In this document: in pieces, positions 7,944-15,350 of the stretch | How the letters are laid out: every line of letters starts with the position of its first letter | Numbering within the stretch: the first letter of the stretch is position 1 | Assembly: GCA_023230265.1 (NCBI GenBank) | Contig: JALNXR010000007.1 | Location: forward strand, 1-20,369 | DNA: 20,369 nucleotides | Source: Bacteroidales bacterium | GTDB lineage: Bacteria; Bacteroidota; Bacteroidia; Bacteroidales; UBA932 | Direction of reading: 5' to 3' | Notes under the pieces: model-generated | The model's input: only the letters and a program-made list of their open reading frames with translations | Database searches by the model: none | Told to the model about the DNA's origin: nothing | Made by a program: the position numbers and the translations under genes

Positions 7944-8474
7944 ATGAAAAATCCATATATGAAAACTTTGTTAATCGCAGTGCCTCTTTTCACTCTCACT
8001 GCCTGTGCAACTATCCCCAGAGGTGCAGTTGCTGTAAGCCCATTTGATGTAAACAGATACCTGGGTGTATGGTATGAGATTGCAAGAATGGACTTTAAGT
8101 TCGAGAAGGATCTGAACAATGTCACTGCAACCTATTCCCTTAACAATGACAATACTGTAAAGGTCCAGAATCGCGGATTCAATTACATCCAAAATGAGTG
8201 GAAAGAATCAATAGGTAAAGCCAAGTTCGTCAATAGGACTGACGAGGCAAAACTCAAGGTCTCCTTTTTCGGCCCTTTCTATTCCGGCTACAATGTGATT
8301 GCTTTGGACAGCGAGTATAAATATGCCCTGGTTGCCGGTAAAAATCTTAAATATCTGTGGATTCTTTCCCGCGAGAAAACAATTCCGGAAGATATAAGAA
8401 TATCCTATCTGAATATTGCCAAAGATTTGGGATACACCACAGATGAACTGATCTGGACCGGGCATGACAAATAG
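7944..8474 (+). CDS. blc: Blc-type outer-membrane lipoprotein lipocalin
   Basis: This 176-residue protein is close to the 177 residues of E. coli Blc. The lipoprotein signal ends in LTAC with Cys21 as lipidation site. A second Met at residue 6 (7959) is an equally good start and leaves a normal signal peptide. The lipocalin GxW signature is FDVNRYLGVWYEIARMDFKF (36-55). It is followed by beta-strands such as TATYSLNNDNTVKVQNRG and the family's later motif YNVIALDSEYKYALVAG with YLWILSRE. Blc proteins bind fatty acids or lysophospholipids in the outer membrane and are linked to membrane stress. The gene stands alone on the + strand and converges with the OsmC gene, with only 9 nt between the stops. 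Confidence 0.93.
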   Translation: MKNPYMKTLLIAVPLFTLTACATIPRGAVAVSPFDVNRYLGVWYEIARMDFKFEKDLNNVTATYSLNNDNTVKVQNRGFNYIQNEWKESIGKAKFVNRTDEAKLKVSFFGPFYSGYNVIALDSEYKYALVAGKNLKYLWILSREKTIPEDIRISYLNIAKDLGYTTDELIWTGHDK

Positions 8475-8483
8475 TCCGGATAA

Positions 8484-8903
8484 CTATTTAATAATCCTTA
8501 TCTCTGAGGTGAGAGCAATTGTTTTTTTGTAAAAAGCTCTCACCCCACAGTATTTCTCCTCTGATAACTCTACAGCTTTCCTGAGTTTGTCCAAAGGAAG
8601 GTCTTTTCCTTTGAACTCATAAATAACATGCATTTTCTCAAACTGAACGGGATGTTCATCCCCCAGATCACCTTCAACTATTACATTCAACCCGTCAGGT
8701 TTAACATGCATCTTATCCAGTATTGATATAACATCCATGGCAGTGCATCCTCCCAGAGCTGAGAGCATAAGGGGCTTTGGACGGGGTCCCCTCTCTTTTC
8801 CCCCAAACTGAGGATCAGCATCGAGAATTATTTTGTGACCGTTTACTTCAGTTTCAAAGGCCAGATCTTCCAGCCATCTGGTTTCGACAGATATTCTTTT
8901 CAT
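8484..8903 (-). CDS. OsmC/Ohr-family thiol protein
   Basis: This 139-residue cytosolic protein has the two conserved cysteines of the family: Cys53 in LSALGGCTAMDVISIL and Cys119 in EEKYCGVRAFY. In OsmC/Ohr enzymes these form the active-site pair that reduces organic hydroperoxides. The N-terminal part (VNGHKIILDADPQFGGKERGPRPKPL) matches the YhfA-like subgroup, whose substrate is less certain than that of Ohr. The start gives a normal family length. Nearby peroxiredoxin and PerR genes make an oxidative-stress role plausible, but they are in separate transcription units. Confidence 0.92.
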   Translation of the reverse strand: MKRISVETRWLEDLAFETEVNGHKIILDADPQFGGKERGPRPKPLMLSALGGCTAMDVISILDKMHVKPDGLNVIVEGDLGDEHPVQFEKMHVIYEFKGKDLPLDKLRKAVELSEEKYCGVRAFYKKTIALTSEIRIIK

Positions 8904-9040
8904 ATTAAATCGTTTTATTTTACTGTTAATCTTTAATTTAATTTATAAATAACACCTTTGTCGCTTTTTTGTTCCGGATAATCTCAAAGTTACCTGTTTT
9001 TTTTGTATTTTTAGGAACCTGTAATAAACACTACTGATCA
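8904..9040. promoter_or_regulatory. Divergent promoter region between the OsmC and cytidylate-kinase-like genes
   Basis: On the - strand TAACTTTG (8985-8992) matches the Bacteroides -7 box TAnnTTTG, but no TTTG lies about 20 nt upstream. On the + strand TTTG (8968-8971) is followed after 19 nt by TACCTGTT (8991-8998), a poor -7 box. The two candidate boxes overlap, which would make the two directions compete. The remainder is AT-rich without clear dyads. Confidence 0.35.
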
Positions 9041-9661
9041 ATGGATAAGCTGTTTTACATAACAATAGGGCGGCAGCTGGGTAGCGGTGGAAGAGAGATA
9101 GGAGAGAGACTGGCAGCCGGACTTGGGATTAACTGCTATGACAAAAAGCTGATAGAGATTGCCTCATTAAAGAGCGGACTCACCGAGTCAATACTGGAGA
9201 AGGCTGATGAAAAACGGAAAAATCCTTTACTTGGTGGATATTTTGAGCTGAGCAGCACACTTCTGAATAATTATGCCAATAACCGGCTTAGCAGCGAGAT
9301 GATCTTCTCGGTACAGAGTGAAGTAATAAGATCCCTGGCTGCCGGCGAGTCCTGCCTGTTCGTAGGCAGGTGTGCAGATTATGTGTTAAGGGATCAGAAA
9401 TCTCTTCTCAATATTTTTATCACTGCAGACAGAGAACAGAGGATAGAAAGAGTTTCTTCAAAGGAGGTAATTCCCCTGAAAAAAGCTTCGGAAATTATTG
9501 ATAAAAGTGATAAAGAGAGGGCAAGTTATTATAATTATTTCACAAGTAAAAAGTGGGGTGCGACCTCCTCGTATCATCTGTCTGTCAGCTCGTCTTTATT
9601 GGGAATTGAGGGGACAGCATCTTTTCTGACAGCTTTTGCAAAAAAGTATTTTGAGCTGTAA
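9041..9661 (+). CDS. Cytidylate-kinase-like family protein
   Basis: This 206-residue protein has an N-terminal nucleotide-binding loop of the Cytidylate_kin2 type, FYITIGRQLGSGGREIGERL (residues 5-24). It continues with the family pattern YDKKLIEIASLKSGL and a mid-protein ESCLFVGRCADYVLRDQ, followed by LLNIFITADREQRIERV (a LID-like region rich in Arg). True Cmk has a GPSGSGK loop; the loop here differs, so CMP phosphorylation is not assured. The family is common in Bacteroidales, and its members are usually left as kinase-like proteins. The gene stands alone and ends at a strong hairpin. Confidence 0.85.
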   Translation: MDKLFYITIGRQLGSGGREIGERLAAGLGINCYDKKLIEIASLKSGLTESILEKADEKRKNPLLGGYFELSSTLLNNYANNRLSSEMIFSVQSEVIRSLAAGESCLFVGRCADYVLRDQKSLLNIFITADREQRIERVSSKEVIPLKKASEIIDKSDKERASYYNYFTSKKWGATSSYHLSVSSSLLGIEGTASFLTAFAKKYFEL

Positions 9662-9682
9662 CTTCCTACATTATTTAAAAAC

Positions 9683-9713
9683 AAGGAGTTGCCTGCAAAA
9701 GACAACTCCTTTT
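9683..9713. terminator. Bidirectional terminator between the kinase-like gene and the peroxiredoxin gene
   Basis: A 9-bp perfect stem is seen: AAGGAGTTG (9683-9691) and CAACTCCTT (9703-9711), with an 11-nt loop. It is followed by T on the + strand and by GTTTTTAAA on the - strand. It lies between two convergent genes, and the T-run is better for the - strand transcript. Confidence 0.8.
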
Positions 9714-9753
9714 GAATAACGGAAAGGTCGTGGTTATTTGCTGATTTTCCCGG

Positions 9754-10467
9754 TTATTTCTTAATCTTCTTAAATATCAAATCCTTATCCAGTTTCTTTG
9801 TGCAGAAGAACCAGTCGTAACAATGCATCTGATCCTTGCTCTCCATCCTCTCCCTGGCAACACCGCATGAACCTGCTGTTGGGACGATTACATCATCTCC
9901 GGGCCTCCAGTCTGCCGGAGTGGCAATGCTGAATTCGTCTGCAGTCTGCAATGCCACAACTGCCCTGTAGAGTTCGTCGAAATTACGGCCAAGGCTCAAA
10001 GGATAGTAAATAATAGTGCGGATGATCCCTTTGGGGTCAATTATGAATACTGCTCTTACCGCTTTTGTATTGCTTTCTCCAGGCATCATCATACCGTATT
10101 TCATTGCAACTTCCATTGTGATATCTTCAATAAGCGGGAATTTTACTTCAACATCTTTCATCCCTTTGTACTCAATCTTCTCCTTTATAGTGCGGAGCCA
10201 TGCGATATGGCTATAAAGACCATCCACAGAAAGACCAACAAGCTGGCAGTTAATTTCGTTGAACTGCTTTTCCAAAGTTGCAAAGGTCATGAATTCTGAT
10301 GTGCATACAGGTGTGAAGTCTGCAGGATGACTGAAGAGTATCACCCATTGTCCCTTGTACTGTGACGGAAAATTAATTTCTCCCTGGGTTGTTACTGCTT
10401 TGAATTCCGGAGCTTTCTCTCCGATACGGGGCATCGAGTAGCTTTTTTGTTCGTTTTTCTCTTCCAT
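9754..10467 (-). CDS. Peroxiredoxin, archaeal-type AhpC/Prx6 family
   Basis: This 237-residue thioredoxin-fold peroxidase has the peroxidatic motif HPADFTPVCTSEF with Cys55. The long C-terminal extension has Cys201, Cys216 and Cys222 (AGSCGVARER, MHCYDWFFCTKK). That layout is typical of the archaeal-type Prx6 group, in which a C-terminal Cys resolves the oxidised active site. It reduces hydrogen peroxide and alkyl peroxides in the cytosol; the electron donor is not visible here. It begins 42 nt downstream of perR on the same strand with no terminator between, so it is probably the second gene of a PerR-controlled operon. Confidence 0.93.
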   Translation of the reverse strand: MEEKNEQKSYSMPRIGEKAPEFKAVTTQGEINFPSQYKGQWVILFSHPADFTPVCTSEFMTFATLEKQFNEINCQLVGLSVDGLYSHIAWLRTIKEKIEYKGMKDVEVKFPLIEDITMEVAMKYGMMMPGESNTKAVRAVFIIDPKGIIRTIIYYPLSLGRNFDELYRAVVALQTADEFSIATPADWRPGDDVIVPTAGSCGVARERMESKDQMHCYDWFFCTKKLDKDLIFKKIKK

Positions 10468-10509
10468 AAATAATAGTTTTAATGGGGGTTAATAAAATAT
10501 ATTTGTTAG

Positions 10510-10956
10510 TTATTTGTTCGCTGTATTGCTTTTGTGTTTGATAAATTTTCCATTTATCTGAAGGGTTATATTATCAATTACAAAATTGTCTATTGTGTTG
10601 TTTTTAAAGTAGGATTCTATCAGTAGGTCGAGTTCCTGATTGGTGTAGTCCTCAATAAAATCACATTCGGTGCAGTATAGATGATGATGTCTCTCTTTTA
10701 TTGCTTCGTACCTCATTATGCCCTTCTCGGTTTTTACCTTTCTAATAAGACTGTGAGCCTCCATAGTGTCCAGAACATTGTAAACCGTTCCGGTGGAGAT
10801 ACTTGGGCTTTCTTTATGAATATACCCGATTATCTGTTCTGCTGTAGGATGATTGTCAAGTACAATGATTGATCTCAAAATTGAGCTGCGCTGAGGAGTT
10901 ACTTTTAACCCTGCTTGACTGATTAATTTATGTAAATCCTTTATGGTTAATTTCAT
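10510..10956 (-). CDS. perR: Fur-family repressor, PerR-like
   Basis: This 148-residue protein has a winged-helix domain (LKVTPQRSSILRSI, 17-30; recognition region SISTGTVYNVLDTM, 52-65) followed by a metal-binding dimer domain. Aligned by eye with Bacillus PerR, the regulatory metal ligands correspond to His36, Glu84, His90, His92 and Asp103. The Asp at 103, where Fur has Glu, favours a peroxide-sensing PerR type. Only one structural CxxC is present (Cys95, Cys98); the C-terminal CxxC is replaced by INGKFIKHKS. It is first in an operon with a peroxiredoxin and has a perfect palindrome in its own promoter, so self-repression and peroxide induction are expected. Confidence 0.88.
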   Translation of the reverse strand: MKLTIKDLHKLISQAGLKVTPQRSSILRSIIVLDNHPTAEQIIGYIHKESPSISTGTVYNVLDTMEAHSLIRKVKTEKGIMRYEAIKERHHHLYCTECDFIEDYTNQELDLLIESYFKNNTIDNFVIDNITLQINGKFIKHKSNTANK

Positions 10957-10973
10957 AAGATTATAACATACTT

Positions 10974-10996
10974 TATATAGGAATAATTCCTATATA
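10974..10996. promoter_or_regulatory. Perfect 23-bp palindrome, candidate PerR operator
   Basis: The half site TATATAGGAAT (10974-10984) is repeated exactly as an inverted copy (10986-10996) around a single central base. The 11-1-11 layout contains a 7-1-7 core, as in Fur/PerR boxes. It lies 18-40 nt upstream of the perR start and just downstream of the predicted transcription start, a normal repressor position. Confidence 0.75.
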
Positions 10997-11005
10997 GGAT
11001 AGAAA

Positions 11006-11037
11006 CAAAATTACTAATAAAAAGTTTAATTGACAAA
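11006..11037 (-). promoter_or_regulatory. perR promoter (Bacteroides primary-sigma type)
   Basis: Read on the - strand, TTTG (11034-11037) is followed after 20 nt by TAATTTTG (11006-11013), an exact match to TTTG-N19-21-TAnnTTTG. Transcription should start near 10999, at the edge of the palindrome. Confidence 0.75.
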
Positions 11038-11071
11038 TAAAACTTTTTTGGAAATGTACAATAAGAGTTGA

Positions 11072-11112
11072 ATCTGCTTAACAGTCAGGTCAGAGTAAGA
11101 AATGGAGCAGAT
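11072..11112. repeat. Weak dyad downstream of the IMP dehydrogenase gene
   Basis: ATCTGCT (11072-11078) and AGCAGAT (11106-11112) form a 7-bp inverted repeat with a 27-nt loop, 18 nt after the end of the IMP dehydrogenase gene. It may help end that transcript, but the loop is long and no T-tract follows on the - strand. The rest of 10997-11129 holds only the perR promoter. Confidence 0.3.
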
Positions 11113-11129
11113 AAAAAAGAAAAATAGGA

Positions 11130-12626
11130 TTAATTATTTGTCTCTTTGAGAATTACATCATGAGCTCCTCCTTCAATGATGCTTGTGGAGGAAACGAGAG
11201 TGATTTTGGCAAGCTTTTTTAGTTGGGGGATAGTCAAAGCGCCGCAACTGCACATAGTGGATTTTATTTTACCCAGTGTTATATCCAAATTGTCCTTAAG
11301 TTTGCCTGCGTATGGGACATAGCTGTCAACACCCTCTTCGAACTTGAGACCGCTTCCGCCACCCATATCGTATCTCTGCCAGTTCCTTGCCCGTGCAGAG
11401 CCCTCTCCCCAGTACTCTTTTACATAATTGCCGTTAACTATAATCTTTTTTGTGGGACTTTCGTCAAAGCGGGCAAAGTACCTCCCCATCATTATAAAGT
11501 CGGCACCCATCGCCAAAGCAAGCACCATGTTGTAATCCTGGACTATACCTCCGTCAGAACAGATAGGTATATAACATCCTGTTTTCCTGAAATATTCATC
11601 TCTGGCTTTTGCAACCTCAATTATCGCTGTGGCCTGACCTCTCCCGATTCCTTTTTGTTCCCGGGTTATGCAGATGGAACCTCCGCCTATACCCACCTTA
11701 ATAAAATCAGCACCTGCCTCTGCCAGATAATTGAAACCCTCCTGGTCTACGACATTGCCTGCCCCAATCTTAACTTTAGAACCATATTTTTCCCTTACAA
11801 ACATGAGTGTCTCTTTTTGCCACTCAGAAAATCCGTCTGATGAATCTATACATAGCACATCTACTCCGTTCTCCACCAGGCGGGGAATCCTCTCCATATA
11901 ATCCCGGGTGTTAATCCCTGCACCAACCATAAGTCTTTTATGACTGTCAAGCAACTCATCCGGATTGTTCTTGTGGCTGTCGTAGTCTTTCCTGAATACA
12001 AAGTATTTAAGGTTTTGGTGTTTGTCAATTATTGGAAGTGCATTTATCTTATTATCCCAGATAATGTCATTAGCCTCATCAAGTGTAATTCCATGCTTTC
12101 CTGTTATGAGCTTTGTAAAAGGGGTCATGAAATCTCTGACCTTTTTATCCGGGGCATCTCTGTCAGTTCTGTAATCCCTGCTGGTTACCATGCCGAGAAG
12201 TTTTCCGTTGGGTGAGCCGTTGTCTGTGATACCAATGGTAGAGAAACCTGTCTTTTCCTTTAGTTCAATAACATCCTTAAGAGTGTTTTCCGGAGTGAGG
12301 TTTGCATCGCTCTCCACGAATCCGGCCTTGTACTTTTTCACCCTCTTAACCATCTCTGCCTGATCTTCTATCGGCTGTGAACCGTAAATAAAGGAGAGAC
12401 CACCGTTTCTGGCAAGTGCGATTGCCATTTTGTCATCTGACACAGACTGCATTATTGCAGATATAAATGGAATATTCAGGGAAATTTCCGGCTTCCTGCC
12501 TTTATTGAATTTTACCAGCGGTGTTCTGAGAGATATCTGGTCCGGATTACACTCTTTGGTGGTAAGACCGGGTATTAAAAGATACTCATTAAAAGTCCTT
12601 GAAATATCATTTATAATATTTGCCAT
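11130..12626 (-). CDS. guaB: IMP dehydrogenase, Tritrichomonas-type
   Basis: This 498-residue enzyme converts IMP to XMP with NAD+, the committed step of GMP synthesis. The sequence gives a TIM barrel interrupted by a CBS pair (about 95-215). Catalytic Cys319 lies in [18 protein letters not shown]. Flap residues are [17 protein letters not shown] with Arg418-Tyr419, plus Asp358 and Arg382. These numbers coincide with those of the Tritrichomonas foetus enzyme. The motifs SICITR and EYWGEGS replace the usual SICTTR and YRGMGS of standard bacterial and human IMPDH. From memory the similarity to the parasite protein runs along the whole chain ([23 protein letters not shown]). The gene has its own promoter candidate and is probably not dependent on the upstream ferredoxin cluster. 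Nearly every codon region is conserved, so it should be functional. Confidence 0.95.
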   Translation of the reverse strand: MANIINDISRTFNEYLLIPGLTTKECNPDQISLRTPLVKFNKGRKPEISLNIPFISAIMQSVSDDKMAIALARNGGLSFIYGSQPIEDQAEMVKRVKKYKAGFVESDANLTPENTLKDVIELKEKTGFSTIGITDNGSPNGKLLGMVTSRDYRTDRDAPDKKVRDFMTPFTKLITGKHGITLDEANDIIWDNKINALPIIDKHQNLKYFVFRKDYDSHKNNPDELLDSHKRLMVGAGINTRDYMERIPRLVENGVDVLCIDSSDGFSEWQKETLMFVREKYGSKVKIGAGNVVDQEGFNYLAEAGADFIKVGIGGGSICITREQKGIGRGQATAIIEVAKARDEYFRKTGCYIPICSDGGIVQDYNMVLALAMGADFIMMGRYFARFDESPTKKIIVNGNYVKEYWGEGSARARNWQRYDMGGGSGLKFEEGVDSYVPYAGKLKDNLDITLGKIKSTMCSCGALTIPQLKKLAKITLVSSTSIIEGGAHDVILKETNN

Positions 12627-12650
12627 GTCTGATGCTGTTTAGAAGTTTGG

Positions 12651-12682
12651 CAAATTTAGGGAAAATCGTTTAAAGAGTTAAA
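12651..12682 (-). promoter_or_regulatory. guaB promoter candidate
   Basis: On the - strand TTTA (12679-12682) is followed after 20 nt by TAAATTTG (12651-12658), an exact -7 box. It lies between the ferredoxin stop and the guaB start and would give a leader of about 18 nt. Confidence 0.55.
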
Positions 12683-13800
12683 TTTTTTGGATCATTTGCA
12701 CTTTTATCATACCTGAGACCCTTAAAAACAATGGCTCCTTTCTTACATGCATCGGTGCATTTATTACATTGAATACAATCGTAATGAGAAAGAGACGACG
12801 TTTTTCCCTTTCTGTCAACCGAAATTGCTTCTACAGGACAGGCTCTCTGGCAGAGACCGCACTGATTACATTTTTCCCCGTTGATACTCCTTCTTTTGAT
12901 AGAAAACATTGAGAAAAACCCGAGCAATACTCCGTAAGGACAAATAAACCTGCAAAAAGGCCTCGGTATCCAGAAGCCGATAATCAGGATTACGGCAAGG
13001 TAGATCCATGCAGTGATTCCCATAGCCCACAAAAGTTTTGCCTCAACGGACTGGCCTGTGATGAAATTGATAATTTGTCCGGTCCAGCTTTTACCCAGAA
13101 AGAAAATTGCTTTATAGGGCTCAAGCTCACAGATAAGGTAATATTTTGAATAAACGGCTGCATAAATTGTGGCTGCAAGTATCAGAACAGGTACTATCCT
13201 AAGGATTTTGTTAATCTTTTCCGGTATTCTGATCCGTCTCTTTTTGCTGTACATAAGGTGCTGGATTGCACCGATCGGACATCCGGATGTACAGAAAATT
13301 CTTCCTGCTATCAACGCAATTATCAGTGGTGTGAGGAATATAATAACTGTTGCCAGTCCCACCATCTCAGGGCTTAATATCCCCATGGTTATATTTGTGA
13401 CTGCTCCTACAGGGCATATACACCCTCCCCTCAATATTCCAAGATATATAAGTGAAATTATTGCCAGAACAGATAACCACCTGGAAGGTTTGTGACCAAT
13501 AACAAACATTAATCCTATTATAATCAGGAAAATCAGAATTGTCATATCCGCAAATACCATAAATTCCGGAATCGGGTTGTACTCAACCGGAACATAATTC
13601 TCGCGGTATTCCCATATGTCACCATACTCCTGAGTCTGAACAGATGTTTCTGTTCTTAATATTTGCGACTGAGCAGATGCCGGAACAGTTGTAAGCACAG
13701 GTGAAATAATTATTAAAAGAGAGAAAATTCCCTGTTTTAAAGAGTGTTTAAGTCTCATTTTGAAAAGTTTTTGCAGTGATAGGATTTGAGCTGAAATCAT
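12670..13800 (-). CDS. NapH/NosR-like membrane 4Fe-4S ferredoxin
   Basis: This 376-residue protein has an N-terminal signal or first membrane segment (SLLIIISPVLTTVPASA), about four to five further membrane helices, and a cytosolic C-terminal ferredoxin domain. That domain has CNQCGLCQRACP and CIQCNKCTDACKKG, which would bind two [4Fe-4S] clusters. Membrane-edge motifs GGCICPVGAVTNI, FCTSGCPIGAIQ and FCRFICPYGVL are those of the NapH/NosR/CcoG group (Fer4_5), which takes electrons from quinol and passes them to the periplasm. The annotated start overlaps the stop of the upstream ferredoxin gene as TAATG, suggesting coupling. Met15 (13758) is the alternative and gives a more standard signal peptide. 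It is the last gene of the cluster. Its electron acceptor is unknown. Confidence 0.88.
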   Translation of the reverse strand: MISAQILSLQKLFKMRLKHSLKQGIFSLLIIISPVLTTVPASAQSQILRTETSVQTQEYGDIWEYRENYVPVEYNPIPEFMVFADMTILIFLIIIGLMFVIGHKPSRWLSVLAIISLIYLGILRGGCICPVGAVTNITMGILSPEMVGLATVIIFLTPLIIALIAGRIFCTSGCPIGAIQHLMYSKKRRIRIPEKINKILRIVPVLILAATIYAAVYSKYYLICELEPYKAIFFLGKSWTGQIINFITGQSVEAKLLWAMGITAWIYLAVILIIGFWIPRPFCRFICPYGVLLGFFSMFSIKRRSINGEKCNQCGLCQRACPVEAISVDRKGKTSSLSHYDCIQCNKCTDACKKGAIVFKGLRYDKSANDPKNLTL

Positions 13801-14390
13801 TAATAAGATTCCAGACCGAATTCTCCTTTGTAATCATCTTCAGAGCCTATATAAACCTGTTCAACGGCATTTTCGGGACATTTGTCCGCGATGTTGCAGC
13901 TGTTGCAGAACAGGCAGAGATCAGGCCTTATTATAAGAAACATGGAATGGGTTCCCTTATCTGTGCAGTTCTTAACACAAAGTCCGCATCCGGTACATTT
14001 CTTGTCATCAATGGTGTAAAAAAAGTAACCATCAGGATCGTCAGAATGAGCGACCCTTTTAACAGCATCATATTTGCATACTCTTTCCCCGTCACTCATT
14101 ACCCTGTCAGAGGCTATATCCTTATTGATTATGTGTCCGTAGCAAATTACGCAGTTGGAGCACTTTTTCTGGTCATTCACAGCTTTTACTGCAGACGGGG
14201 TCCTGACACAGGCTGTTTCGCAGATACCGCAGCCTGTACACTTCTCTGGATTGATAGCCCATACATAGCGGCTTTTAGGGCCTGCATTGGCAGCGTTAAG
14301 ATGATTGGATACAACCCTGTATGCTACTCCGCCAATTACAAGGGTGCAGGCTGTCCTGCCAAGATTCATTAAAAACTTACGTCTGTCCAT
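13800..14390 (-). CDS. NapG-like Tat-exported ferredoxin
   Basis: This 196-residue protein begins MDRRKFLMNLG, a twin-arginine signal, followed by a hydrophobic stretch to about residue 28, so it should be exported folded with its clusters. Four Cys groups follow: CTGCGICETAC (51-61), CSNCVIC (77-83) with a distant Cys105, CTGCGLCVKNC (132-142), and CLFCNSCNIADKCP (159-172). This is the four-[4Fe-4S] layout of NapG/MauM. The second group lacks the usual CxxxCP end, as some NapG-type groups do through long insertions. NapG with NapH passes quinol electrons to a periplasmic reductase. Here the partner NapH-like gene overlaps by one base, but no reductase gene is present. It starts only 4 nt after the PhnD-like gene. 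Confidence 0.88.
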   Translation of the reverse strand: MDRRKFLMNLGRTACTLVIGGVAYRVVSNHLNAANAGPKSRYVWAINPEKCTGCGICETACVRTPSAVKAVNDQKKCSNCVICYGHIINKDIASDRVMSDGERVCKYDAVKRVAHSDDPDGYFFYTIDDKKCTGCGLCVKNCTDKGTHSMFLIIRPDLCLFCNSCNIADKCPENAVEQVYIGSEDDYKGEFGLESY

Positions 14391-14394
14391 TCAA

Positions 14395-15342
14395 TTACTT
14401 CTTTGAGCTTTCAGAAAACCGGAGAGGAGTCCATTTTGCCGGGTGCACAAAACCTTTGCTTATCAATCCCGCAGGTGCATTGTCACCTGAGAGTTCCAGA
14501 AGGGCTTTCTGCAGACGGAGAGCCTCCGATTCATTTACTTTTGACATATCAAGGATCACAGAGCACAAAGGTGTCTGTTCAGTCTCCCCGATTATACTGA
14601 AATCTTCGGGATTTGCAACATCAACCGCGCAACTTGCAGTGAGGGTATAATCAGAAATCACAGCCACATCTGCATCCCCATCCATAAGTATATTAAGGTT
14701 TTCAAGACAGCTGGATTTGTTAATTATCTCGGAGGGGACAATATTGTCTTTTGCAAGGAGTGTAAGTGGTGAGTGGTACTTTTCATATGAATCTTGCTGC
14801 CCTGCAACAAACACTTTTCCGTTGATCTCGCTCATAGAGTTAAGCGGGGAGTCCTTTTTAACAATGAATATACCGGTCAGCCACTGGTTGTTGTTGATAT
14901 CAAGTAAATCTGCAATCCTTTTTAGATTCTTATCCCTCTCCTCAGACTGGTTGTAAACCTGATTATAAATCAGCCAGGGTTTGCTTATGAATCCATCGTA
15001 CTGTCCTGATAAAACAGTGTCAGCAAGATCATACTCCTCAATAAAGTAGGTTATTTGCAGGTCGATATTGTATTTTGATTTAAGCAACTCCTGCAGTTCT
15101 GCGTAGTCCCTGGAAGCAAGATCGTGAATGCAGGAGCAGGCGGTGAGTTTGCAATAGGCTTCGTTGACAGCCAGTTTAACCACCAAAGGCTGGTCAGAAG
15201 TGGCTGCTGTGATGTTTTCAGCAGGTACAAAAGCTGTTTCTCCTAAAGTGTTGTCAGAAACAGACCTGTCGTTACAGGCTGCAAACATAAGCATGGAGAC
15301 CGCAACGACAGGAATTATATAAAGGATTTTAATTTTGGTCAT
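14395..15342 (-). CDS. PhnD-like substrate-binding lipoprotein with a Cys/His cluster
   Basis: From the chosen start (15342) this is a 315-residue lipoprotein: signal peptide ILYIIPVVAVSMLMFAAC with Cys23 as lipidation site. An upstream in-frame ATG (15369) would overlap the preceding gene and add nine polar residues, so it is less likely. The fold pattern is that of PhnD/type-2 periplasmic binding proteins: LVVKLAVNEAYC, YAELQELLKSKYNIDLQITY, VLSGQYDGFISKPWLIYN, LNILMDGDADVAVISDY. Unusually, the first strand-loop carries Cys64-x4-Cys69-x-Cys71-x-His73, which could bind a metal or cofactor. No cognate importer permease of the PhnE type is present, so a role as sensor or carrier within the cluster is as likely as uptake. 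It lies 8 nt after the propeller gene. Confidence 0.8.
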   Translation of the reverse strand: MTKIKILYIIPVVAVSMLMFAACNDRSVSDNTLGETAFVPAENITAATSDQPLVVKLAVNEAYCKLTACSCIHDLASRDYAELQELLKSKYNIDLQITYFIEEYDLADTVLSGQYDGFISKPWLIYNQVYNQSEERDKNLKRIADLLDINNNQWLTGIFIVKKDSPLNSMSEINGKVFVAGQQDSYEKYHSPLTLLAKDNIVPSEIINKSSCLENLNILMDGDADVAVISDYTLTASCAVDVANPEDFSIIGETEQTPLCSVILDMSKVNESEALRLQKALLELSGDNAPAGLISKGFVHPAKWTPLRFSESSKK

Positions 15343-15350
15343 TATTTTTA

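Noticed and set aside
11223..11840. 205-codon open frame on the + strand opposite guaB
   Set aside because: It is antisense to highly conserved IMP dehydrogenase motifs, has no recognisable domain, and its composition reflects the complementary strand.
13776..14372. 198-codon open frame on the + strand opposite the NapG-like gene
   Set aside because: The - strand carries four Cys cluster motifs and a Tat signal; the + frame is an antisense shadow.
12670..14390. True periplasmic nitrate reductase (Nap) operon
   Set aside because: Only the NapG- and NapH-like electron carriers are present; no NapA molybdoenzyme, NapB or NapD is encoded nearby.
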